Notes under the pieces: generated by a model
The model's database searches: none
What the model was told of the DNA's origin: nothing
The model's input: only the letters and a program-made list of their open reading frames with translations
Shown here: positions 16,952-27,800 of the stretch, in pieces
How positions within the stretch are numbered: the stretch's first letter is position 1
How the letters are laid out: each line of letters starts with the position of its first letter
Assembly: GCA_028284125.1 (NCBI GenBank)
Contig: JANQSI010000001.1
Span: 248,001 to 312,000, forward strand
DNA length: 64,000 nucleotides
Reading direction: 5' to 3'
Source of the DNA: Cyclobacteriaceae bacterium
GTDB taxonomy: Bacteria; Bacteroidota; Bacteroidia; Cytophagales; Cyclobacteriaceae
Position numbers and translations under genes: made by a program

Positions 16952-19129
16952 CTACCTCAAGAACAACAATTCTCGATACTTCACCAACGGCCAATCTTCA
17001 TCATCAACTAACAATTCTAGCTTGTCAACGGCATAGCGAAGGTCATCAAAGTACTTGTTCCTGATGTTATCACAGTACTCAATTGCCCGATCCCTGGTAT
17101 CTTCAATTTTGTTAATTCGTTTTCTCTCTTCTGTCATTTCATTGGAGAGTTTTCTCACCGTATTGATGTAGCCAGAAACTTCCTCAATTGTTTTCTTGAT
17201 TTCGCTAGCATCAATCCCTAATTCAACAAGTCCTTTGGCATTCTCTATCAATTTGGTTTGATACTTTGTAGCTGTTGGAATGATATGATTTTGTCCAATA
17301 TCTGCCATCACTCTTGATTCTATCTGAACCTTCATGATGTAGTTTTCAAGCTTTATTTCGTGTCTGGCATCAATCTCTACTTTCGTAAGTACTTTATGTT
17401 TCTCATACAACTTCACAGCTTTGTCACTTACTGAAAAGTCAAGTGCTCTTGGAGTATCCTTTACATTTGAAAGACCTCTTTTCTCTGCTTCTTTCACCCA
17501 TTCCTCAGAATACCCATCACCTTCGAATCGAACCTTCTTGGAAGATTTTATGTAATCCCGCAACACGTCAATGACAGCTAATCTTCTGTCCTTTCCACCA
17601 TCAATCAACTTTGAAACCTTACTATAAAAGTCGGTTAATTGCTCAGCTACAATCAGATTCAAAACGGTCATTGGGAAAGAAACATTGGTGTCCGAGCCAA
17701 CTGCCCTGAACTCGAATTTATTTCCAGTAAAAGCAAACGGTGATGTTCGGTTTCTGTCTGTGTTGTCCAGAATGATTTCCGGGATTTGATCAATTCCCAA
17801 TTTCATGTACAGGTTATCACCTTTCTCGACCATGATATCTCCAGATTTTTCCAACTGATCCAATACATCAGATAACGTCGAGCCTATAAATACTGAAATG
17901 ATTGCCGGAGGAGCTTCATTCGCACCTAATCTGTGATCGTTACCTGCTGAAGCAATGCTTGCCCGCAACATATCTGCATGCTCATAGACCGCCTTAATCG
18001 TTGTAACAAAAAAGGTCAAGAAAAGCAGGTTATCCCTAGCGCTACTGCTTGGTTGAAAAAGGTTCACTCCAGTATCCGTGACTAGCGACCAGTTATTGTG
18101 CTTTCCACTTCCATTAAGACCAGCAAATGGTTTTTCATGGAACAAAACCTTGAGTCCATGTTTATTCGCCACCTTATCCATCACATCCTTTAGCAGCTGA
18201 TTTTGGTCTGTAGCTTCATTTACCGGACCATACATTGGTGCTGCTTCATATTGTGCTGGTGCTACTTCATTATGACGAGTCATGAGCGGAATTCCAAGCT
18301 TATGAGCTTCAATCTCATAATCTTTCATGTAATCATAAATCCGTGTTGGGATTGATCCAAAATAGTGATCATCTAATTGCTGTCCTCTTGCGGGATTGTG
18401 TCCAAAAACTGTTCTTCCACCCATGACCAAATCTGGCCTGGCAGCATACAAGGCTTTATCCACCAAAAAGTACTCCTGTTCCCAACCCAGCGAAGCATTC
18501 ACTTTGCTGATGTTTCGATCAAATAATTTGCAAACTTTCACTGCAGCCTTATCGACCGCATCAATCGATTTTAATAGTGGTGCTTTATAATCCAGCGCTT
18601 CTCCAGTGAACGCTACAAAGACAGTAGGGATACACAAAGTCTTTCCGTAAATAAATATCGGTGATCCCGGGTCCCATGCTGTGTATCCTCTTGCTTCAAA
18701 CGTGCTTCGAATTCCTCCATTTGGAAATGAGGAAGCATCGGGTTCTTGCTGAACAAGCGCTTCGGCTCTGAAATTTTCCAGTCCTTTATGTGGATCAAAA
18801 AATGAATCATGTTTCTCGGCGGTTGCACCCGTAAGCGGCTGAAACCAGTGCGTGTAGTGTGTAACTCCCCTTTCCAAAGCCCAGTTTTTAACGGCGGCTG
18901 CTACAGCGTCAGCCGTATCAAGGTCAATTTTCTTTCTATTCTTTATGGCATCAGCAATTCGTTTGTATACTTCAGGAGATAGCGTTGACCGCATTTGTTC
19001 CTGGCCAAATGCCATTTCTCCAAAGTAATCGGAAATCCGTTTCGAAGGGGCCTGAATGTCCACCTTCTTTCTGTTTTGAACTAAATTGAGTGCGTTAAAT
19101 CGTAAATGAGCCATGGTTTTAAGTTTCAA
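16952..19129 (-). CDS. glnN: Glutamine synthetase, type III
   Basis: A 725-residue glutamine synthetase of the large GSIII class, which makes glutamine from glutamate, ammonia and ATP in the cytoplasm as a dodecamer. It starts MKLKTMAHLRF (ATG at 19114 is an alternative). The N-terminus shows the GSIII motif FGEMAFGQEQMRSTLSPEVY. GVTHYTHWFQPLTG and ASLGWEQEYFLVD are part of the catalytic barrel, as are LMTRHNEVAPAQYE, LNGSGKHNNWSLVTDTG (ATP and glutamate binding) and NDHRLGANEAPPAI. The C-terminal ~200 residues are helical, as usual for GSIII. The 8-bp palindrome upstream (19191-19211) is a candidate operator for nitrogen control. Confidence 0.97.
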   Translation of the reverse strand: MKLKTMAHLRFNALNLVQNRKKVDIQAPSKRISDYFGEMAFGQEQMRSTLSPEVYKRIADAIKNRKKIDLDTADAVAAAVKNWALERGVTHYTHWFQPLTGATAEKHDSFFDPHKGLENFRAEALVQQEPDASSFPNGGIRSTFEARGYTAWDPGSPIFIYGKTLCIPTVFVAFTGEALDYKAPLLKSIDAVDKAAVKVCKLFDRNISKVNASLGWEQEYFLVDKALYAARPDLVMGGRTVFGHNPARGQQLDDHYFGSIPTRIYDYMKDYEIEAHKLGIPLMTRHNEVAPAQYEAAPMYGPVNEATDQNQLLKDVMDKVANKHGLKVLFHEKPFAGLNGSGKHNNWSLVTDTGVNLFQPSSSARDNLLFLTFFVTTIKAVYEHADMLRASIASAGNDHRLGANEAPPAIISVFIGSTLSDVLDQLEKSGDIMVEKGDNLYMKLGIDQIPEIILDNTDRNRTSPFAFTGNKFEFRAVGSDTNVSFPMTVLNLIVAEQLTDFYSKVSKLIDGGKDRRLAVIDVLRDYIKSSKKVRFEGDGYSEEWVKEAEKRGLSNVKDTPRALDFSVSDKAVKLYEKHKVLTKVEIDARHEIKLENYIMKVQIESRVMADIGQNHIIPTATKYQTKLIENAKGLVELGIDASEIKKTIEEVSGYINTVRKLSNEMTEERKRINKIEDTRDRAIEYCDNIRNKYFDDLRYAVDKLELLVDDEDWPLVKYRELLFLR

Positions 19130-19190
19130 GGTGTGTTTATAAACTCAAAAATAGATGAATTACGGAATTTTTTGTAATACTGGTTCATTT

Positions 19191-19211
19191 TTTATCTACT
19201 TGATAGATAAA
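19191..19211. promoter_or_regulatory. Palindrome between divergent glnN and rsmE
   Basis: TTTATCTA-CTTGA-TAGATAAA has perfect 8-bp arms and a 5-base spacer. It lies 61 bp upstream of the glnN start and 41 bp upstream of the rsmE start. It may be the binding site of an unidentified regulator of glutamine synthesis. Confidence 0.45.
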
Positions 19212-19252
19212 TGACGTAAAATTTGATTTATCAGGGTTAATTGATAATTAAA

Positions 19253-19951
19253 ATGGCTGTTTTTTACGAAAAAAGAATAAAGGAGGGTGTAAAAGTGCTT
19301 TCAGAGGAAGAATCCAGGCATTGCACACAAGTTTTACGGCATAATTCAGGTGATGAAATACTAATTTTTGACGGAAACGGTGGTAAACACCGTGCAAAAT
19401 TGAACGAGGTATCTAAGAAATCATGTTCATTTGAAATTATTGAGTCCGAAATTGAACCAAGGAAGAAATTTTACACTCATTTGGCCATTGCTCCCACAAA
19501 AAATGCAGATAGAATGGAATGGATGGTCGAGAAACTAGGCGAAATCGGTGTTGATGAATTGTCTTTCATCCAAACTCAGCATTCCGAAAGAAAGCATCTT
19601 AGAACAGATCGGCTTGAGAAGAAGACCATCAGTGCAATGAAACAGTCAGGAAATCCATTTAAGCTCCAAATCAACGAAATGATGGATTTCAATAAATTCA
19701 TAGATCAAACAACAGCTGATCAAAACTTCATTGCACACGTAAAACCCTCACATCCTTATTTTGGAGATGCCACAAACAACTCCAATAAGATCTGCATACT
19801 AATTGGTCCAGAAGGGGATTTCAGCGAACAAGAATTGAACCTTGCAATGGAAAAAGGATTTACTCCTATTTCACTTGGAAATAATACCCTAAGAACAGAA
19901 ACAGCAGGCTTTGCCGCCTGCTGCATCGTAAATGTCATCAATAAGTACTGA
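19253..19951 (+). CDS. rsmE: 16S rRNA (uracil-1498-N3)-methyltransferase RsmE
   Basis: A 232-residue SPOUT-class methyltransferase that methylates U1498 of 16S rRNA using S-adenosylmethionine. The N-terminal PUA-like part has RHCTQVLRHNSGDEILIFDG. The C-terminal knot has LAIAPTKNADRMEWMVEKLG, ELSFIQTQHSER, ILIGPEGDFSEQE, and ISLGNNTLRTETAGFAA, which are the SAM-binding motifs of RsmE. I take the start at ATG 19253 (MAVFYEKRI) over the in-frame TTG at 19241. It converges on the YHYH lipoprotein with 5 bp between stops. Confidence 0.96.
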   Translation: MAVFYEKRIKEGVKVLSEEESRHCTQVLRHNSGDEILIFDGNGGKHRAKLNEVSKKSCSFEIIESEIEPRKKFYTHLAIAPTKNADRMEWMVEKLGEIGVDELSFIQTQHSERKHLRTDRLEKKTISAMKQSGNPFKLQINEMMDFNKFIDQTTADQNFIAHVKPSHPYFGDATNNSNKICILIGPEGDFSEQELNLAMEKGFTPISLGNNTLRTETAGFAACCIVNVINKY

Positions 19952-19956
19952 GAGGA

Positions 19957-21759
19957 CTACTTTCCAATCTTCCAGTCATCATCTGGAGTTCCTTTGAAGC
20001 AATTTGGCGTCACTGGAAAATCAGTCGTGATCACATAATAATACGTGCCATCGGGAAATTCCGGAGTTATTCCTGATCTGCCATTGCATTCATCCAGATC
20101 TCCGAGCCCCTCCTCGTATTCATAATCTTGGATATAGGTTCCATCGTGCGTTCCATCCGGATAATCTTTTCCAGCAGTTCCTGTTCCGGTTCTTGAACCA
20201 GATTTCAGTTTATAACTTGATTTTAACTCTTTGATAGCACTTGAAGGATCATCTGAAATAGTATATCCAAACTTGTAATAGATTGGGAAACCATCACCCG
20301 CAAATCCATAAAGCAATGAATGCCTGCTTCCATCTTCGTCGGCTAGGCCAGTAATGTCTCCGTGATAATGGTAATTTCCCTGTGAAGTGACATGAGCCCC
20401 ATATTGATCCACATCTGTTTCGCCTTCAAATGCAACTTTAGCTTGCCATGCCCAATTTTCTTCTCCATCGTCTGGGTTGGTCCAGGGTTTAAGTCCCATT
20501 GGATGGAATTCTACACCATTCGTAGCAATACCAAATTGCCAGAAGTTATCATTCGATGGAGTTGGCGGACCGGTTTCGTCAAAGACATAAATAATGTTTC
20601 CTGTCAAAGCTGGAGTTAGATCCAGTTCTCGTGTAACCTGAATAGCTGTAGGATCAGCATTAGGGAAATTCCCTGTAGGATGATCAGCTAATTGATTTGA
20701 TGAAATGATCCTTAAATCACCATTAATCTCAAAGCAAACCTCACTTTCGGTTGTGCTTGTAGTTGAACAACTTGTGGTCATCGATTCTTGTTCTTCTCGA
20801 GAATTGTCGAAAACAAAATTTCCTATATAAGGGAAAACCTTGAAATAATAAGTTGTCTGATCTTGAAGTAAGGTTATTTCGAGCGTTTCAATGGAAGTCC
20901 CTTTATAAATTACTTGTTCTCCAGTACCAACATATGTCGTGCTGAACAAGGGTTCTTCGCCGTTCGTACGATCAGCAATATCGCTATTGTCACTGATTAC
21001 CAGCACATAACCATCTACAGATGTCAATGGAGACCAGCTGTTAATATCAATACTAGTACCTCCATTACTGCCAAATGTAATGGTTGCAGCACCTGTTGTG
21101 CTGGAAACGGTGACATCAAAATTCTCAACGACAGATCCACCATTTCCATCTTCAGCAATAATAGTAATATTGGAAGTTCCAATTCCAACTTCCGTAATGG
21201 TCAAAATGGTGCCATTCAAGCTGACAGTTACTACCCCCTCGTCCCCGCTTGTAGCCGAATACGTCAATACATCTCCATCAGGATCTGTAAAAACATTGGC
21301 AATATTGATTTGGATGCTGCCGAAACCTTCAGAAAGCTCTTGATCTGCAATAGCATTAGCAACACTTGGAATACCATTCATCGGTGTAGCATTTACAGTA
21401 ACCGTAAAAGTTGTACTCACTGTTCCCTCATTCCCATCATTTGCCGTTACGGTAATTGTCGCAGAACCAGCTCCTACTTCCGTGATGGTAAGATTGTTTC
21501 CATTAACGGCTACCGTGACAACATTTTCATTGCTACTGGATGCTGTAATCGTAAGTTGATCATTATCAGCATCGGTAAAGACATTAGAAACATTAATAGA
21601 GTTCGTGCCAAATCCTGCATCAAGGTTGACATTTGCAATTGAATTGGCGACTGTAGGAGCCGAATTTTCTGCATCAGGGGTTTCATCCCCATTGCAACTT
21701 GCAAATAGTAAAAGCGCTGCGGCAACTAATATTGAAAGGAAGTTAAGCTTGTTTTCCAT
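19957..21759 (-). CDS. Lipoprotein with two Ig/cadherin-like repeats and a YHYH domain
   Basis: A 600-residue lipoprotein: signal MENKLNFLSILVAAALLLFA with lipobox FASC (Cys22). Residues ~34-123 and ~134-226 are two tandem Ig/cadherin-like repeats sharing VANxIAxxxLxxGFG, NVFTDxDxDxLT, and LTITEVGxGxxxI. A fibronectin-III-like segment follows (~230-330). The C-terminal ~260 residues are a YHYH domain, named for the NYHYHGDITGL motif near residue 463, with GYTISDDPSSAIKELKSSYK and DLDECNGRSGITPEFPDGTY. YHYH proteins are extracellular and of unknown function; the His/Tyr clusters suggest metal binding. It lies 88 bp downstream of the giant repeat gene on the same strand, so the two are probably co-expressed at the cell surface. 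Confidence 0.9.
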   Translation of the reverse strand: MENKLNFLSILVAAALLLFASCNGDETPDAENSAPTVANSIANVNLDAGFGTNSINVSNVFTDADNDQLTITASSSNENVVTVAVNGNNLTITEVGAGSATITVTANDGNEGTVSTTFTVTVNATPMNGIPSVANAIADQELSEGFGSIQINIANVFTDPDGDVLTYSATSGDEGVVTVSLNGTILTITEVGIGTSNITIIAEDGNGGSVVENFDVTVSSTTGAATITFGSNGGTSIDINSWSPLTSVDGYVLVISDNSDIADRTNGEEPLFSTTYVGTGEQVIYKGTSIETLEITLLQDQTTYYFKVFPYIGNFVFDNSREEQESMTTSCSTTSTTESEVCFEINGDLRIISSNQLADHPTGNFPNADPTAIQVTRELDLTPALTGNIIYVFDETGPPTPSNDNFWQFGIATNGVEFHPMGLKPWTNPDDGEENWAWQAKVAFEGETDVDQYGAHVTSQGNYHYHGDITGLADEDGSRHSLLYGFAGDGFPIYYKFGYTISDDPSSAIKELKSSYKLKSGSRTGTGTAGKDYPDGTHDGTYIQDYEYEEGLGDLDECNGRSGITPEFPDGTYYYVITTDFPVTPNCFKGTPDDDWKIGK

Positions 21760-21847
21760 TGCTCGTTGGTTAGTTAATTAGTTTGAAGTTAAGTTATGTA
21801 TTTAGACGCCAATAATGCTAAGCTACTTGCGGCCTCTAGTTCTTTTT

Positions 21848-24800
21848 TTATCTAAAAAGCACCCGATGATGCGTAGTTTTTCCATCATAAGAGATAGAAA
21901 GAATGTATTGACCCCTGATGGAGTACGCAGGAAGCAAGATTTGCTCCTCGATCCTTCCATCTGTTCCCACAAAGACTTCTTTTCGGAAGACATCTTTTCC
22001 ATCCAAAGAATTAAGCCATATTTTGATTTGTGACCCAGGTGTTAAATTGTTCATCTCCAATGAGACCCCATCTTCAAGTTTGGAAGGAACCGGGTAGATT
22101 GAAAATTGAGGTTCATCCGTACTAAAGAAATCCAATTCAACTCTAACCGTAGGACTAAAAGAAACTGTCCCATCAAAATCCGTTTGCTTAATTCGGTAAT
22201 ATGAGATACCAGGATATGGAGAATGATCGGTATGTGAATACGTTAGAACACTACTAGAATTTCCGGCACCATCAATCGTGGCGATATCTTCAAAGCTCTC
22301 AAAATCAGCCGTTCGTTGTACAGTAAAGAAATCATTGTTAAGTTCCGTTGCAGTAGCCCATTCTATTAAAACATCTTTTTCAACTTCACTTGCTCTCACA
22401 TAGAGCAACTCTACTGGTAGCGGATTATTAGGGTCTTCTGAAGCGGTGATTTCACTAAATGAAGTGATACCTGTCCATGTAATCGTATTTGATCCGGTAT
22501 TTACAGATCCTCCACTTTCCCATGTAGCAGCACTGTATTTGGCCCCCGCATAATTTGATTCATTTCCAGAAACATCTGCATCCACATAGGTGAAACTGAT
22601 ATCATAATCGATGGATCCAGATATACCCGAAGGTACCACATTGTAAAATCTTGTTATGAAATCATCTACACCTGCTGGTAGATTCCCATTTTTAGCATCT
22701 CTTAAGTTTATCGAGATACTGGCGGATGCCAACGTGCCTCCTTGTAAAGTCAACGTAAATGGTGAGTATTCATCATTATCTCCGATAGGGAATGTGACAG
22801 CTGCAGCAGGAACAGCCGAGTAAGATTTTACAACAGATCCTACCCCATCCGCTTGAATGTATGTACCTGTTCCACCACCTGAAACAGCACCCGAAGTTCC
22901 CAAAGTAAGATTATTGGAACCTAGAATTATATTTCCTTGGGTCATAGTCAGCGTTCCATTCACTGTAGCTGCTGCATTAATTGTCAGGTCCGTACTGGCT
23001 GATTTGTTGATGGTCAGATTATTAAACGTCTGTGCGCCGCCTGTTGAAACTTGCTGAGCGCCAGTTCCATCAAAGATTACTGTTCCACCTTGACTAGTGA
23101 AAGTTCCATCGTTATTCCAATCTCCAGCGATGTTAATGCTATAATCCATTGCTCCGTCCACATCAAGTGTAACGCCAGCGTTGGCAATAAATAGATCATT
23201 ATCTACATCAATATTTCCACAAAGTGTTTTGGTGCCAGTACCACTCAGCGTCAGGTTATAATATGTTGTTCCACCTACACATTGAGCTCCAGAAGCTGCA
23301 AAATCCACTGTTCCGGTTCCATCATCAAACGTGCCTCCAGGATCGACAGTAAAGTCCCCATTATCAATAGTAAGTGTGCTCGAACCTAGAGTTAAGATTC
23401 CTCCATTTTCAATCGTGATTGATCCAATGGTTTGATCTGCAGTAACTGAAACGTTATCACCATTGGCAATCATAACCGCATCTCCAGAGCCAGGGACTAC
23501 ACCAGAAAGCCAAGTAGACGTGTTGTTGAATGGTCCATTTTGAGTTGAAACATTTTGAACAACTCCTAAAGCGACCCTATTATTATCCGCAACTCCAACC
23601 AAATCCACGAAGTAAGAATTGCCACTTTCTTGAGTCAACGGGTAGGCAGTAGGTGATCCAGTTGTGAAATCTCCATCTGTGTCGTTATCCACAAGCACTA
23701 CATAATTATCAAACCCTGATGGTAATGCTGGGAACGAAGTAATGTCAACAGTGAGTGTTACAGTTCCAACATCTCCAGTCTCATCGAGTAACCATTCTCT
23801 GGTTAACCGTTGGTATGCAGCGTTAGGAACATCTGATGCAGACCAGGCAGCAATGCTTCCATTGTCATGCCCAAACAGAAGGTAGTCCGTTGCATCCAAA
23901 CTGCTTGAGTTCCTCATTCCTAAAATACCACCTGATTGAGCTGTGTTATTTTCATCTGAAGCTCCCTCGCTTCCGATTCCTGCAACCTCATTTGGATAAG
24001 ACCCTTCGTTATATCGGTCGTTGGCGATTGTAATCGCGTATTTCGCAGACAAATAATTCTCAACGATGATTAATTCAGCTGCGTTAAGTGCACTTGTCCA
24101 AATAGAATATTCAGCAACATCTCCATTATATAAAGTCGTACCGACCCCTTGAGCTCCTAGTGTAAATGTTCCGGTATTTGTAGAAACACTTTGCATACCA
24201 TCTGTGTTACTGCCATATGAGGTGCCATCAATGAATAATTCCCGATTGGCATTATCAATGTGAACAATCAGGATATGTCCATTTCCGTCATTCCAGGTAT
24301 TGGTATTGTCGGTAATATATGTGTGTGCAGAATTTGCATCATTCCTTGCTAAAAATCCGGCATATCCACCAGTCGCTGTGCCAGCATTGGAATTAATATC
24401 GATAGAGACCAATGTACTATTGGCACCATCTCGTTTTAATGAAGACAAATATCCTCTCTGTGATGATGAAGTTTGATAGACCGTCACCAAAGTGATGTCT
24501 TCAATATTGCCTCCAATCAGCGCATTTGTTGCTGGACCAATGAGTAAATCATCTGCACCATCAAACCGTACTACCGGTAAACTATTCAAACCACTTGCTA
24601 TATAAGCTGGCTGATTCATCGCTGTACCCTGGCTAATATCATTTCCGTTTCCGGATTGATCAGCCCATGTGGTAACAGGCGTTGCACTCAAATCATTTCC
24701 CCTTACCCATAACACATTATTGGTGCTACTACCAACTCCACCTGGTCCTGTAAATCCATCGTCATCATTATCAGAAATAGTGAAAGTATTCACCGTATTT

Positions 24801-27800
24801 GAACCAAGCGTAGCATTTGTAGGAGCTGAAAGTGTAACAGTAAATGTCTCAGCCGATTCTAAGTCACTATCATCAATAATGACAGGGTCAATGGTGGCTG
24901 TGGTCATTCCCGCCGATATGTTCAATGTTCCGCTGGCTAACGTATAGTCTGTTCCTGAACCGGTAGCGGTAACATCTGCAACGGTATAGGTAACCGAAAC
25001 GATATTGCTTGAGGCTGCCGATAGTTCAACTTGAATATTTGCAGTCCCGACACTTTCAACTTCTGAAGAAGTGGTGTTGGTGAACTGAATAGTCGGTGCA
25101 TCATCATCGTCTGTAATCGTGAATGTGTAAACAGTATTGGTAACGTCTAGATTTCCATTAATTGGATTAGTCAACGTAATCTCAATGTCCTCATCTAACT
25201 CATCCTCAGAATCATCGACAATCGCAATATCAAAAGTAGTTGAGGTAGAAGTATTGTCTCCAGGAATGGTCGCTGTACCAGCAGCAAGAGTATAATCTGT
25301 TCCACTTCCTGTTGCTGTTCCACCAGTCACCGAATAGTCAACTGTGATATCTGAACTACTTGGAGAGGTACTTTGTACAGTCAGCGTAACTGGAGTTGTT
25401 CCTTCAGCTCCATTGGAACTGGAAGCAGTGAAGTTAATTTTTCTCGCATTGTCATCATCACTGATGGAAAATGTATGAGTGGTGTTCGAACCTAACGTAA
25501 TCCCAGAGGAAGGATTTGACAGGAGAAGTTCAATTGTTTCGCTCGATTCTAAGACAATATCGTCAATCAACGTAACGGCGATATTGGAACTGGTATTACC
25601 AGAAGTGATCGTTACCGTTCCATTGGACAGTACGTAATCTGTTCCACTTCCTGTTGCTGTCCCTCCTGTAATGGTATAATCAACAGTAGCATCAGAAGAC
25701 AAAGCAAGGTTCAAATCAACAGGAATAAGTGCTGGTCCATTTGGTTCAAATTCTTGGCTACTCGTAGCATTAAATTGGATGATTGGACGAATGACACCAA
25801 AGGCCAGATAATCATTATCTGTAATATCAATTCCGCTCACTTCGTACTCATTTCCGCTCAAAAGTGTCATTTCATGTGTCGTAGCTCCAGAGGTAAAATC
25901 TCCATCTGCATCGAGCATGACAATCAATTGAGAGTAGCCTGTTGGTAATGATGGTAAACTGGTAATATCTAGTCCGATTGAAACTGTGCCAACATCACCT
26001 GTTTCATCAAGTCTCCATTCTCTACCAATTCGTTGAATATCAGCACTGGAACCAGGAACGTCTGACCCAGACCATGCACTAATACTTCCATTATCATGTC
26101 CAAACAGTAGGAATTCATTATCACCAAGTCCACTTGGACTGCCTATTTTCAATAGGCCTCCTGACTGTGCAATGCTATGTGTATTACTTGCATCCACACG
26201 ACCAATTCCAACAACTTCATTTCCATGAGCAGCCTGATGTGCATATTGATCATTGGCAATCGTGAGGTCATATTTGGCGGCTAAATAGTTTTCAACAATG
26301 ATGCGCTGAGCACTATTCAATGCTGTAGTGTAGATCATGTACTCAGCAATGTCCCCATCGAAATCCAGTTGAGTACCATCAAAGCTTCCGAGTGTGAAAA
26401 CGCCTGTATTTCCACTGGCATCAAACATCCCATCCGTGTCACTTGCTTCCGATGTTCCGTTTATGAATAATTCTCTGTTGAGTTCATCAACCCAAGCTGT
26501 CATTAGGACTGGCGAGTCATCATTCCATGGACCGACATCAACGGCTCTTGAAAAGCCTGTATTCGCTTCATCCTGGGTTAGAAATCCGGTATAACCAGCA
26601 TTTGTCCCGGTACCGTCATAGTTAATTTCGAGTGACAACAATGAAGCAGCTCCAGTAGTACGTTTAAGAGACGAAATATACTGCCTGTCAGTACTAACGG
26701 TGTTGTACACAATAATAGTTGTAAGATCTTCCTGAGCATTTCCAATCAATGCGTTGGACGCAGGACCATCAAGAAAATCGTCAACGCCATCAAATCTTAC
26801 AATAGGTAATCCGTTGATTTGAGCATCCACCCAAGTAGGCTGGAAGCCTCCGGTTCCTTGTGAGACGTCATTTCCATTTCCAGATTGATCAGACCAAGTG
26901 CCGACTGGTGAGGCAGATAAATCATCTGCTCTCAGCCACATGACATTCGTCGTATTATCTCCTACTCCCCCAGGTCCTGAGAATCCTTCTGAATCATTAT
27001 CTCCAATAGTAAAGGTGTGTAGTGTATTGGATCCGAGGGTTGCTCCACTTGGAGAACTCAATGTGACCGTAAATGTCTCGCCACTTTCTATAATCGCGTC
27101 ATCCGTAATTGCAGGATTGATACTGGTGACTGTCTCCCCAGCACTGATGGTTGCCGTTCCGTTCGTTAATTCATAATCAATCGTTCCTCCAGTAGCCGTT
27201 CCATCTGCTACTGTATAATCAACCGTAACATCCTGACCAGAAAGCCCTGAAAGACTGACCTCAATGGAGGGACTCGAAGACTCGGATCCACTTCCAGTTG
27301 TACTGGTAAACTGAACTACAGGTGGATCATCATTGTCATTAATTGTGTAGGTATAAACCGTATTTGTTGATTCCAGATTACTATTGGTAGGGTTAGTTAG
27401 TGTGATTTCAATTGTCTCATTCGTTTCATCAATCACATCTTCATTAACCACAATATCTAAAGTGGTTGTCGTATTGGTAGCAGTGATCGTGGCTGTTCCT
27501 GCTGCTAATGTATAATCTGGGCCTCCACCAGTAGCCGTTCCTCCTGTTACTGAGTAATCAACTGTGGTAGGGTTTGTGGCATCCGCACTGTTGATTTGAA
27601 TGGTCAAAGAAACTGGAGTTGTCCCTTCGTCTCCGTCAGAACTTGAAGCCGTAAAATTTATTTTGCGAGAGTTATCATCGTCATTGATGGAAAAGGTATG
27701 CTGGGTATTTCCCTCCAAAGTAGCTCCTGAAGGGGAAGCCAAATCAATGATGATCGTTTCGTCTGTCTCAACTGCTATATCATTTGTTAACGGCACATTA

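Noticed and set aside
20914-21642. A 242-codon plus-strand open frame, antisense to the YHYH lipoprotein
   Set aside because: Its translation is rich in Cys, Ile, Asn and Ser in a pattern typical of an antisense frame over a beta-repeat gene; no signal or family is visible and the minus-strand gene is well supported.
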